Source: Pinus tabuliformis
Taxonomy: Eukaryota; Streptophyta; Pinopsida; Pinales; Pinaceae
NCBI GenBank assembly: GCA_031772625.1
Contig: CM062811.1
Coordinates: forward strand, 648,470,606-648,534,605
DNA: 64,000 nt
Reading direction: 5' to 3'
Part shown: piece by piece, positions 48,366-59,500 of the stretch
How the letters are laid out: each line of letters begins with the position of its first letter
How positions within the stretch are numbered: position 1 is the stretch's first letter
Translations under genes and position numbers: made by a program
Notes under the pieces: generated by a model
Database searches by the model: none
Told to the model about the DNA's origin: nothing
Seen by the model: only the letters and a program-made list of their open reading frames with translations

Positions 48366-49490
48366 TCATTGCTTATAAATCAACAAAGTGTAATGGTGAT
48401 TCTCTGTTGTGAAGACCCATATGAAAAGTGGTGTAATGATGATAAGACCAATGCAACTACTACTAGGATACCCACTCACCTTTCCCTTTATCCTACAAAA
48501 CACTCCCAGGTGTGAAATCCTTTTTTTGCCAAGTGTTTGCTTGTAAAAGGGGAAAGTAATGAATAATTTAAACTGGCAGAATAACTTTCTTTGGGGAAAA
48601 CAGGATGGAAAACATGAAGCCTCATCTCCTTACCAAGCAAGTAAGGCTAACTAGGCTTGATTGATATCCATGACCGAGGAACTATATTAGTGGTAAAATT
48701 TGTTGTTTGCACTATGATTGGTGATGAACCTTGAAAGACACACGTGATATCATCTTCAGAATGTTAACAGTTACACATCCATGGCATCTCTGGTTCTTCC
48801 AACTTCTATGACATAATCAGTGTAGTTGAAGCCTTGGAGATTTCTAATGTGGCACGGTTAGAAGTTGGTGTCCAAGCAGTTACTCACATTTATCACAAGC
48901 TGACCCACTGGTTTTCCTATTTTATATTACTCTCAACATCTACTTACATGCCACAAACAAAAGAAGGTATTGTAAAAGCAATCTCTCTATGTTTCTAAAG
49001 GAAAACAATCTCTATGAAATGACCAAAGATAATTTTTTGTTATTTTTGTAACAGTTGCCTCGAGAACATTGTGAGAGAACTCATAATCCATTGACATTTG
49101 AAAATGACACATGGCACTGATTCTCAAGCATTTCTTGTTTGTTAGAATGAACTAGGTCCTATAAAAGGTAAGTCTATCAACCCAAAATTTCCTTACAAAA
49201 CTGGAGGGTTAATCTAGCTAGACTCCATAATGTTGGTTTGTTAAAATTGGCAAATAGAGCCAAATTCCACTTTGGACAGCTCCTATGGTAAAAATTATTA
49301 CAACATTAAATTTCTCTCTTCCATAAGACCCAAATCGACCTAAAGATCGCCAAATTTGGATAAGGAAAATGGGTTTTCGAATTTATGTTCTCTCAAGTAA
49401 ATTTATAAGGTCAGCCTCATCCTTATGTCCTCTCATCAAGCTTAATGGTCACGTCCCATGAGCCCCCATTGAATTGTATATATAGAGGTG
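48366..49490. other. Spacer between the sacsin-like fragment and the Tat element
   Basis: No gene was recognised. The sequence is AT-rich and may include further host-gene flank upstream of the sacsin-like fragment, but its translation shows nothing I can identify. The last five bases before the LTR are AGGTG, the candidate target-site duplication whose partner lies outside the window. Confidence 0.45.
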
Positions 49491-50543
49491 TGTTACACTA
49501 AAAAATGTCACCATGGCTATTTACAGTTAGTATGGCTCTATCAACAGTCATGCTATCCTCCTGGGCAAGTCTTATGCCTCTGCTCTCCATGTCAAAACTC
49601 CAAAAAGAGAGAAGGTCTTTGTAAATGTGTTTATCTCTGGGTACGCAGATTCTCTCGGCCTTACCTGCGTATACGCACCTAATGTTCACAAAAACTGCGT
49701 ACTTGTATGCTCTGTATGTAAAGGGGCAGGTGCGTACCCCTGTAAAGGTCAAAAGGCGCAAGTTTCACTCCAAAAAAGTTACTTGTGGTCATTTCTAGAG
49801 GCTTCTAGAAGTATGTTTGACGTGTATGAAGCGCCTCCAGATGGTTCATGTACCCCTACCAAAGAGGAACTTATCCCATCAATAAGGGAGCTATCCCATC
49901 CAAAGAGGGGATTATCCCATTGATGGTGGACTTGATTAACTTCCTCTTGAGCACTATAAATACAGGCATTGGGCCAGAAGGAGGGGAGGTTGGAAGCTAA
50001 ACATTTCTAAGGGTAGATGCTGCTGGAATTAGGACTCCCATTTAGAAGCTTGTGAGGAGAGATTGCCATATTTGCTTGTTCTATTTGGAAGTGGGTGAGC
50101 TTTGTCAAAGTAAAGGAGAACTCTTGATGGACCCTGGGAGGGACTTGCACAACACCAAGGCTCAGGTTGTAATTGTTCCTTTTGTTTCCTATTAATGCAA
50201 ATGAGTCCATTCTTCTCAATAACTTGTTATTTATGAGTTGTTTCATGTACTCCTTGGTCTATGTGTTAAATATGTTTTATTTTATGAGATTATCAAGTGC
50301 TATTTAATCGTTTGATTGTTAGTGAATGCAGGTTTCGAAGTGAAGGAGGAGCTCATCCGGATCAGCGAGGCTGGACTGCTACAACAGCATTGGACTACAT
50401 GTAGGATCTAAACACTTGATTTCTTATATAGTAAATGCATGTTTAGAGAAGGATTGCTCTTGTTTGTCTTGTTTGTCACTAGAGAGTCTTAGGCTCCTAG
50501 GGAGGTTGGTTGTGTCCGCACTATCGACTCTTTCCGCCTGACA
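49491..50543 (+). repeat. 5' LTR (1053 bp)
   Basis: It begins TGTTACACTAAAAAATG, identical to the start of the 3' LTR at 63889, and ends GACA three bases before the primer site. It contains a TATA box (49955-49962) and the first cluster of TGCGTA/TACGCA motifs (49641-49737), including the 12-base perfect palindrome TGCGTATACGCA (49666-49677). The right edge is inferred from the CA end and primer site because the 3' LTR is cut off. Confidence 0.9.
49955..49962 (+). promoter_or_regulatory. TATA box in the 5' LTR
   Basis: TATAAATA in the context GCACTATAAATACAGG, 464 bases into the LTR. A good TATA box at mid-LTR predicts transcription from about 49990, leaving an R-U5 of roughly 550 bases. The motif cluster at 49641-49737 lies 220-310 bases upstream of it. 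Confidence 0.7.
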
Positions 50544-50546
50544 AAA

Positions 50547-50564
50547 TGGCGACTCCGCTAGGGA
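50547..50564 (+). other. tRNA-Arg primer binding site
   Basis: TGGCGACTCCGCTAGGGA matches the complement of the 3' end of plant tRNA-Arg(ACG), as I remember it, at 17 of 18 bases; the A at position 14 is the mismatch. It starts three bases after the LTR. Use of this tRNA is typical of the Tat/Ogre lineage and primes minus-strand DNA synthesis. Confidence 0.85.
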
Positions 50565-50732
50565 ATCCATTGATGTGAAAGTCTTTTCCTTTGTATGCAA
50601 CTTTGATCTGAGAAAAGTCATTTATTTTCTGGTTTTGGCTCTGTGACTTTGTATTTGGGTGGGTTAGCTTAGGGTTAGATTGAATTTAGTTTTTCTTGGT
50701 TTTTTCAGTAGTACGCACCCTCTGAGTATTGC

Positions 50733-50756
50733 ACAGTGCGTACCTGTACGCACTGT
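50733..50756. repeat. 24-base near-perfect palindrome in the leader
   Basis: ACAGTGCGTAC and GTACGCACTGT are perfect 11-base reverse complements separated by CT. It carries one TGCGTAC and one GTACGCA motif back to back. In RNA it would fold to a strong hairpin or pair between two molecules. Confidence 0.85.
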
Positions 50757-52015
50757 TGCTGTGTGCACAGAGCGGGCCCGCACCTGTCTTAACAGGTTTC
50801 CTGCGTACCCTGCTAAAAATTAAGAAATTTCCATTTTTTACATTTTTCCTCTTAGATTTTGCTTTTTCTTAGTTTTTACTGCCCAGATCCATTAGTCTCC
50901 TGTCAAAGATCTTCACCTGAACTTGTTTCGATAGCATTGAGTGTTTTAGTGGATTTCATAGAAGTTTAAGCCCTAGGGTTTGATTTTTGAGTAGGTCCTG
51001 TAGTGACTTTGACGGTAGAAGTTGTCAAGCCTTAGATCTCTCTGGTTTTGTCAGCCTTCTTAGGAGTCGGACCTGTCATAAAGTCTACCTGTGAGAGCAA
51101 CTTACCTTTGAGTTGTCTCTTTGGCAAATTTCGAAGTGCTTGTTGATTGAGTATTGAATTCCATTTTACAAAAGAACAAAAAGATTTGAGTTTTGTTTTG
51201 ACTGGTCTTTTGATTCTGCATTAGTTGGTCCTTGGCTTGATTGTGGTCAAGTAAAACAACCTAGAATCATCTTTGTAGGCTTTTGCCTCGTTAGGTTTGC
51301 TTAGAGTAAATTTCTTTTTGATTTGCTTGTGAGTCAATTTTTCATAGATTTTATACATTTTGAGATTGATTTTCGTTAAAATAGATTTATATGCTTTATT
51401 AAATAAGAGAAAATACAAAAACATCTCCTTTGAAAAGTTTTGTTTCAAGTAGCTTTGAGGTATTTTGAAAGAAAAAGAATTTTTCGTGCACGTAAGGAGT
51501 GGTCATGTTTGTATGCTTGGAAAGATAAAGAGAATTGTTTCTTTGATTGTCTTTACTAAGAAAGTTGTTTTCTATAAAATTTGCATTTTCCAACTCTCTT
51601 AGTTAGGAGTTTCATTGAAAGAGAAAAGTAGCGTAAATCATCTTAGGTGCATCTTTGTAGTGGTTTGAGTCGAGTCTACACACCATTGGTTTCATTTTCG
51701 CTACCTTTTGTCTTTAAGAAAAACCATAAAATTAACGCTTAAAGTAAAATCAACGTAGTAACTTTTATTTACTAGGGCTCTGAAACACCAATTTAGATCA
51801 GGCTAGTGTCTTGGAGTAGGAGAGTAATTAACTCTCCAAGACAACAAAACCAAACAAGTAGCTTATCTTGTGATAGAATAAATCCAATTGTCTCATTTGT
51901 ACTCTGGGAAAGCTCCTCTTAAAGGAGAAGCACGAGCTCGTGTCCGAACCAGTGAGGGGATCAATCCTCCCTCGTTGGGAACGACGCCAGACACGCACGT
52001 ATTACAAATGGTAAA

Positions 52016-52081
52016 CCTCGGATTAACCATTGTCGAGGAGCCAGGGGTCACTTGTCGGTAAACCTTGGATTATTGTCAAGG
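52016..52081 (+). repeat. Twin stem-loops with a compensating base-pair change
   Basis: Two direct repeats share GGTAAACCT(C/T)GGATTA and then (C/A)GAGGA-like ends. In the first, CCTCG (52016-52020) pairs with CGAGG (52034-52038). In the second, CCTTG (52063-52067) pairs with CAAGG (52077-52081). The C-G pair of one is a T-A (U-A) pair in the other, so the stem is kept although both sides changed. Confidence 0.6.
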
Positions 52082-52563
52082 AACCGGCAAGGGGATTGAG
52101 CTTGATACTCTGCCCTTGCGTGCTGTCGGAGTGTAGACTGTTCCCCCAGGTGCATTTGTTGCGGTTGGTAACCTTAGTGACCATTATCTTTAGGATTCTA
52201 CCGAGGTGACGGTGGAGGGAAGATCCCACTGTACCTGGAGCAGACGTCGGCTAGACTCACTTGGATTTTCCGGGGGGTTCACTTCACTCGAGACGGTTAA
52301 AGTGGAGGAACTTGTGCCGGTCTATTCATTAAGCAGGTTGTCGGGGTAACTGTTCCACCCGCCACTTCTGTACTGAATCCGGCGATGTTGGGTTTCATCT
52401 CCAACTAGCGTTTTCGGTCTGGAAGGCTACTGTTTGTGCTTGGTTTGACGCCCTAGATTCTTTAGGCGTGTGATTCAAATTTGTTTGGTTCTTTAGCGAC
52501 TTTAGGTGGTTTGATTTGAGATTTTACTTTGTTTTCGTGTGTAGTAGTTAAAAGTTTTTAGCT

Positions 52564-53325
52564 GTGGCGGAATTACCGAGACAGTCCCGTAGACTTCGGG
52601 GCAAGTCACCTGAGATTGTTACCGGAACTGATTTGTTGAGGAAACTCCGTAGATCACGGGGTGGATCTCCTGAAGACGTCCCGGGTCAGTACGAAGGATT
52701 GAAGGTCCTTGTAACTCCTCCTAGTGGCAGTAGAGTAGGTTCACCTGAAGAAGGAGAATCTTCCTTGGTAGTCCATCCAGATTACCAAAGTCTAGAGACA
52801 GGTTATAATCCCGAAGCTGTTACAGTTTCTGAGCTTGCTGGTAGTTTTTCGTCTACTAGTGATATAGGCGAAGAACCTGAAATATCTGAACCTGTTACTC
52901 CGACTTCTAGTGTTCTAGATTCACCAAGAGTAGAACGAGTTATCACCGAAAATCTTCCTACTGGTTTGATTGCTATTGAAGAACTTGCTCCAGAGGAAGA
53001 AATAGGCGTCTCTAACCTTGAAGATCAACTTACTATTGAGCTCAGGGAGCGTGAATCTATCTTTTACAGTCCTCCTAGAAGTACTACTTGGTACCTTTCG
53101 TTAACCAATTATTTAGACAACTCAGGGATAGGTTTTTCTACACCTCGTACTCCTTTTCCACCTGGAGGTATTTATACTCCTGTAAATATGTCTGGTCAGT
53201 CGTCCGTGTTTACTCAAACTCCTGAATCTTTCTTACACGGCGGTCCTTCTGTTCCCACTGGGTATCAATCACTTTCTGGTACCTTTGCGGGGGCATCTCC
53301 TCAACCTGTGATCATGGGTTATTAG
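52564..53325 (+). pseudogene. Gag N-terminal part, frame 1 (starts at GTG)
   Basis: 254 codons beginning at GTG (52564), read AELPRQSRRLRGKSPE, after an in-frame TAA at 52549. The first in-frame ATG comes only about 200 codons later, so the ancestral start was probably ATG changed to GTG, unless translation begins another way. The product is Ser/Pro/Glu-rich with repeats of the type R-x-L-R-x-S-x-G-x-SPE at the start, and has no known domain. It ends at TAG 53323, where the neighbouring frame carries on with LLAGNNGNKPLGVGD. It was probably once joined to the Gag that follows. A separate ORF1 as in Ogre elements is the alternative. Confidence 0.6.
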
Positions 53326-53509
53326 CTGGAAACAATGGTAATAAACCGTTGGGTGTAGGAGACATTTACATGATGTCAGGTTCAGTTCCCGTTTCTCAAC
53401 CTCAAGGTGGCCAATTACCGCCTGGGGGGCAGCCTCAATTAACGCCTGGGGGGCAACCTCAAGGTACACAAATTGTGTCTGGGGGCAGCCTCAAGGTCAG
53501 TATGTACCT
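53319..53509 (+). pseudogene. Gag linker in frame 3 between two one-base shifts
   Basis: From TTA at 53319 this frame reads LLAGNNGNKPLGVGDIYMM, then Pro/Gln/Gly-rich repeats (GGQLPPGGQPQLTPGGQPQG). At 53481-53485 a run of five G follows CT; the two sister repeats have six G (53424-53429 and 53448-53453). Loss of one G moves the reading to the frame of the long ORF, which already reads WGQPQGQYVPMVQYMPQG before its first ATG. Both changes of frame are minus one base. Confidence 0.75.
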
Positions 53510-56500
53510 ATGGTGCAATACATGCCTCAAGGTCAACCCCAGCCTCAATATGTACCCCAGGGTCAACCTCAGTATCAATATTTACCTCAAGGGTATCAAC
53601 CCCAAGGGTATCAACCTCAAGGGTATCAACCTCAAGGTCAAGGTCAACCCCAGTATCAGTATTTACCCCAAGGTTATCAACCTCAAGGTCAATACTCGAG
53701 TCAAGGTTATCAACCACCTCAAGGTCAGTCATATGTTCAAGGTATGGGAACTGTACCTTTCAGTTATCAATCCTATCCTCAATCCGGTTATGGATCTCAG
53801 TATTCTCAACCTGTTACGGGTCAATACCCCGGAATGATAGTGTGGGATCCATCACAGGGTCAACAGGTGTTGCAGCCAAGTATACAGTTGGTACCTCAAG
53901 CTGGACAACCCGTAGTTTCTGGTCCACCCCAGCAACCGCAACCTGTCCAGTCAAATGTTCAAACTTCTGTAACTTCGGTAGTTACTCAGCCGCCAATTGC
54001 ACCTAGTACTCCATCTCAAACGGCTGCTGCAACTACCGCAACATCTGCCGCACTTACTTCTGGAGTATCGACAGCTCCGGTTTCTACTGTCTCTGCAACC
54101 ACTCCTCAGACATCTTTACCGTTGTCTGGATCTACGATTCAAACCACGGTCCAGATGCCTATAGGTCAGCCTGGTATAAGTACGGTTGTCACTACTCAAC
54201 CTCAATTTGTTCATCAACCGTACCAGGGACAGTACCAATATGGGCAAGCTGTCCAACAGCCGGTTTACCAGTATCAACCGTATCCTGGGTACACTTATCA
54301 ACAACCTCAACAACCCCAGTACGGTCCGGTTAATCCTGGTTTTCCAGGAGGATATAATATCCCTAATGCGATTCCTGTTCCTAGTTATCCTGGATATCCT
54401 CCTCCTGGGACTGGTCTTGTGACCCAGAGTTTTAGAGATCCTAACCGGCAATTACCGTTTATCGCAACTTTGGATTTACCAGACTTGACGCGCCTAACGA
54501 ACGATCCAATTCAATATCTTCCGTTCTGGCCGCCAATGCCAAATAAGTTGCCCAGTGATATACCCAAGTTCGAAGGTAAGTCTGGAGAGGATCCGTCCAA
54601 TCATGTGATGACTTACCACCTCTGGTGTGCTTCAAATTCTATCTCGGATGATTCGATCCGCTTACGTCTTTTCCAGCGTACACTCATTGGTCTCGCGGCC
54701 AAGTGGTACATTGAGTTACCACGGGCCTCTTTTTACAATTTTAGCCAGTTAGCTACCTCGTTCTTAACTCACTTTCAGTTGCCGGTCAGATACGATAACG
54801 GCACGGAGTTATTAACTTCACTAAAACAATCGACGTCCACGTATATTTCTGATCACATTCATGAGTGGAGACGTCGAAGAAGGTTAGTGAAAGTTTTTAT
54901 TCCGGACCAAATCTTAGCTGAATGGTTTGTTAAATCATTATTACCGAAGATTACTGAAGATGTAGCTAAGGCCGGAGTAGTTACTGAGGAGCAAGTCATT
55001 GCTCAGGCGCAGTACCTTGACTTAGTTTATACTCAGTCAGGTACGTTACACGAGAAGATACCAGATCTTCCAAAATCGAATCAAATCGCTGCTGCTCCTT
55101 CGGGATCTCATGCCGCTGATGGTATGATTGGTACGGTGAACACAAAGAGCAAGAAGAAGTCTTCCAAGAATTCTACTACTCCTATCATCACCTTGCCTGA
55201 TTCCCCGACAGGAGAGTCTTCTCCTGAACTTTCCGCCGATATTCACGCTGTAGAGTCATCTACGGCCAAATCAAAAAACGGTGGAAAGAAGAAAGGAAAG
55301 AAGAAGGCTAAAGCAGACAAGGCTCCGAAGGAGAAAACAGAAAAGTCGGAAACCAATGACGAAAAGCGCAAACCTCGATATCCTTGTCTTATTTGTGAAG
55401 AGGATCATTTTACAAGAGATTGCCCTCATCGGGCCGAGGTTGTGAAAATAGTCAAAGGTTCTCCCACTCCTGCTGTGTTAAAAGATCCATTTCCAAAGCA
55501 GGAGAGTAAGATGATAGGTTCTTCCTCGACTGCCAGTGAAGAACCCATTTTGATGATGTCTCATGTGAGGATTGCGACTCGATCGCAAGATTATGGTAGT
55601 AAGAATCCTGTTGATGGTAAGGAAGCAGAATCTTCTCATTCTAATCCATCAACCTCAGCTCCTGGTTCCGATCCACTACAGATCGAAAAACCTAACCCGA
55701 ACTTAGTAATCAAACCGCCCGCCAAGGGTGTACTTCGAAGGTCTGCTTTCAATCCACATGCGAGAGCGGCCCAGAATTACAACATTGTTGAGGACTTAGC
55801 TGTTTCACCCTCAGCAATGTCGGCTTTAGAAGTGCTGCAATCATGCCCAGCACAACGAAAATTACTTTTGTCGGCTATCGGAGCTGTTGATGTTCAGGAC
55901 CCAAATATGATAATCTTCGATCTAGAAAATAGTACACCGCGTCTACCCCATCAAATGGCTTTCCAGATTCCAGTGATAGTAAAAAACAGGCCTATTCATC
56001 GGACTGTGATTGATGAGGGAGCTTCTACGTGTATTATGTCGATTCAGTGTTGGAGATCGCTTGGTTCTCCTTCACTGAACCAATCCCCGACCATCCTTAA
56101 GGCCTTTGATGGCCGTGGGTTCCGTCCGTTTGGTATTCTACAGGAATTGCCTATAGGGGTAGAAGGTAAAACCGTTAGTCTGGATGTGGAGGTGGTTGAT
56201 GCCCCTCTAGACTACAACCTTCTTTTGGGTCGAAGTTGGTCATATGCTATGACAACGGTCGTTTCATCGGTCTTCAGAGTAATAAAGTTTCCACATAACG
56301 GTAAGATCGTGACCATTGATCAGCTGACATACTTTTCATCCGACCCAGCCTCTTCAAAGAGTATCCAGCATGTCGGTAAGACGACAATCCCTTATAGGGA
56401 CGTTGGCGTAGGTTTAGTTAAAGATTCTGGTTTACTGGGAACTTTTATTTTCCCTCCAATCAACGCAGACCCTTCATTTGCATCAATTCATATGATTACA

Positions 56501-59500
56501 TCAGACACCATTATTTACGACGATCCTTGGATTGTCCCATCTGAATCTGAGATAGACTCATTCGGTGATGCTATGCCTTTGAGTCCATATGAAATTGCTT
56601 ATGAAGTCGTCATGTCTTTTACCGACTCGCGTTCAACCCAAATCGACCAAATGAATGTGGTCAGTGAAGAATCACTTTTCACATCAACCGCAGAACGGAT
56701 AGCGTTTCCCGAAGTCGTGTCATCTGACGAGAAACTTCGCGAAATCCTAAGTGTAGACGATCTACCATGGGAAGATCTCCATCATAGATCTTCGTTTTTA
56801 CCTGAGGATGATGCTTTTGAAAATGATTTTTCATCTATCTTTACCGCTGAATATGTCAAAGACGCTCAGAATCCAACGAAACATTCTGATTCAGAGTTGA
56901 ATTTAGGGAATATTTCTCGCACTATTCCCATTGACATTTCAGTGAAGCCCGGAATTGAGGAAAACATTCATATAGGTGCCTCATGTACAGAAGATGAAAT
57001 TCAAACTTACAAGGCCCTATTCCAAGAATTCCGCGATGTGTTTGCCTGGTCTTACGAGGAAATGCCAGGAATCGATCCTGCCATTGTTGTTCATGAAATA
57101 AAGACCTACCCGGACGCTAAACCCGTCCGGCAACGGTTGCGTCAGATTCACCCTCGGAAAGCGGTTGCGATTAAAGCAGAAGTCGAGAAGTTGTTGAAAG
57201 CAGGTTTCATTTATCCAATTCCGTTAACGGATTGGGTATCGAATATTGTTCCAGTTAACAAGAAACAAGGAACAATAAGAATCTGTATCGACTATAGGGA
57301 TATAAATCGAGCTTGTCCAAAAGACAACTATCCTACGCCCTATATCGATCAAATAATTGATGATTGTGCCGGAAGTGAAATGTTTTCCTTTATGGATGGT
57401 TTTTCAGGCTATAATCAAATCAATATTCTACCTGCCGATCAACCAAAAACGAAATTCATTTGTCCATGGGGGACATTTGCTTACTCCAAATTACCTTTTG
57501 GTCTTAAGAATGCCGGAGCCACTTTTCAATGGGCAATGTCTTACGCATTTCATGACATCAAGCACATTGTGCAACCGTACCTCGATGATTTGCCTGCTCA
57601 TTCTTTACATCGAGCTGATCACCTTGTCCACTTACGAGCAATCTTTATGAGGTGTAGGCATTATCGTATTCGGTTGAATCCCCACAAGTGTGTATTCTGT
57701 ATAGAAACGGGTCGATTGCTGGGATTTGTTGTTTCAAAAGCCAGCATTCGCGTCGATCCCTCGAAGGTCGAAGCTATCATCAAATTGCCTCCTCCTTCGA
57801 GTTTGCGCCAACTCCAAAGTTTGCAAGGGAAAGCGAACTTTTTACGCCGATTCATTCCAAACTACGCCGAGGTCACTAAAGGTTTTACACGGTTGTTGAA
57901 ACAGAACGCTCAATTCTTTTGGGACGAGATTGCCCAACAATCTTTTGATGCACTTAAGCACGCGTTGACCCATGCACCGTTGTTGCATCCTCCCAACTAC
58001 AACCAAGACTACTTCTTATACCTCGCAGCTTCGCATTCCACTATTGGAATGGTGTTAGTTCAAGAAGATGAATTTGGAGCGGAACATGTGATATATTATC
58101 TTAGTAGGACATTAAACCCCACTGAGCTAAAATACTCGCATGTGGAGAAATTGGCCCTTGCAGCCGTTCAAGTTGTCCAGCGCTTTCGTCACTACATTCT
58201 TCTCCGTAAAACTACAGTTATTTCGGATTGCAACCCTATGATTTATATTTTGACGAAACAACTGCTAGGGGGAAAGTACTCTAAATGGATCGTTATTCTG
58301 CAAGAGTTTGACTTGGAGTTCGAGAAGTCCAAGTCTAAGAAATCCTTAGTTTTTGCGGAATTGATGTGTGATTTCCCGCGTGCTGACACAGTAACTGTGG
58401 CAGAGGAGTCCATTACGGACGAATCTTTGTTTCTTATCAGTACATTAGATCCGTGGTACGGGGATATAATCATCTATCTCCAAACCCAAACCTTTCGGCC
58501 TAAAGCTTCAAAGTCGGAACGTCGAAAAATTCGGTTTCAATCCCAGCAATACAAAATTATTGGAGATACACTTTATCGCTGGGGGGCAGACTTAGTTTTT
58601 CGACGTTGTTTAACTCACGAAGAGGCTGAGAGGGTTTTGAATGATTGTCACTCTGGAGCATGTGGCAGTCATATGTCTGGGTATGCCACAACTCAGAAGG
58701 TGTTGCGCGCTGGCTATTTCTGGCCGTCCATGTTTAAAGATTGTATCATTGCGGTCCGAAAGTGCCACAACTGTCAAGTGTTTGATCGCAAAATGCGCGC
58801 ACCACCTGCTCCTCTCCATCCTATAATTTCCGTTGGTCCTTTCGCCAAATGGGGTATCGACTTTATTACTTGTAACCCTCACTCGGCCGGGGGGCATGCG
58901 TATATCATCCTCGCGGTTGATTATTTTACTAAATGGGCCGAGGCGATGCCTACATTCGACGCAAGCGGCAAAACAGCTGCAGTTTTCATATTCAATCACA
59001 TTATAACTAGGTTTGGTGTCCCGCAAGCAATCATCACTGACCATGGGAGCCATTTTCGAAACATCATGATGACTGAGCTTACAAGCCAGCTTGGTTTGCG
59101 CCACGATAGCTCTACTCCTTATTATCCGCAAGCCAACGGTTTGGTTGAGTCTATCAACAAAGTTCTGGTTATCATGATCCGACGAATCATTGGTATTCAT
59201 CGGTCGAATTGGCACAACATGTTATTTTCAGCGCTATGGGCATACCGAACTTCAATGAAAACTTCAACAGGGTTCACTCCTTTCCAGCTAGTTTATGCCT
59301 TGAAAGCTGTGTTACCCATTGAATGCGAAATCCCATCACTTCAAATGGCTGTCGAATTACTCCCAGCTACTTCCGAAGAGGAGAAACATTTATTATACTT
59401 AGCTCAGTTAGATGAGACTCGACATGACGCTGCACTGGCAATCGAGACTCACGCGAAGCGAATGAAAGCTCAGTATGATAGAAATGTGACCCCTCGAAGT

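Larger units (their letters stand above)
50565..52563 (+). other. Long structured leader of the Tat element
   Basis: About 2 kb with no long plus-strand frame. It holds the second motif cluster (50711-50808) with a near-perfect palindrome, a 10-base palindrome GCGGGCCCGC (50772-50781), a small hairpin CCTGT-CTTA-ACAGG (50783-50796), and twin stem-loops at 52016-52081. Leaders of this length are usual in Tat elements and carry packaging and dimerisation signals in related retroelements. Confidence 0.7.

Noticed and set aside
49627-49923. 98-codon frame in the 5' LTR (and an 87-codon one on the other strand)
   Set aside because: It overlaps the LTR motif cluster, shows no domain, and LTR frames of this size occur by chance.
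53480-53486. Programmed minus-one frameshift site at TGGGGGC
   Set aside because: It is not a good X-XXY-YYZ heptamer, and the six-G sister repeats explain the shift as loss of one G. It remains open only if other copies also have five G.
53508-53732. Minus-strand repeat frame with LEVDTLGVDTL-type units
   Set aside because: It is the exact shadow of the Pro/Gln repeats of Gag on the other strand.
58610-59215. 201-codon minus-strand frame inside integrase
   Set aside because: It lies opposite the conserved integrase core, has no motif and is explained by codon bias of the sense strand.
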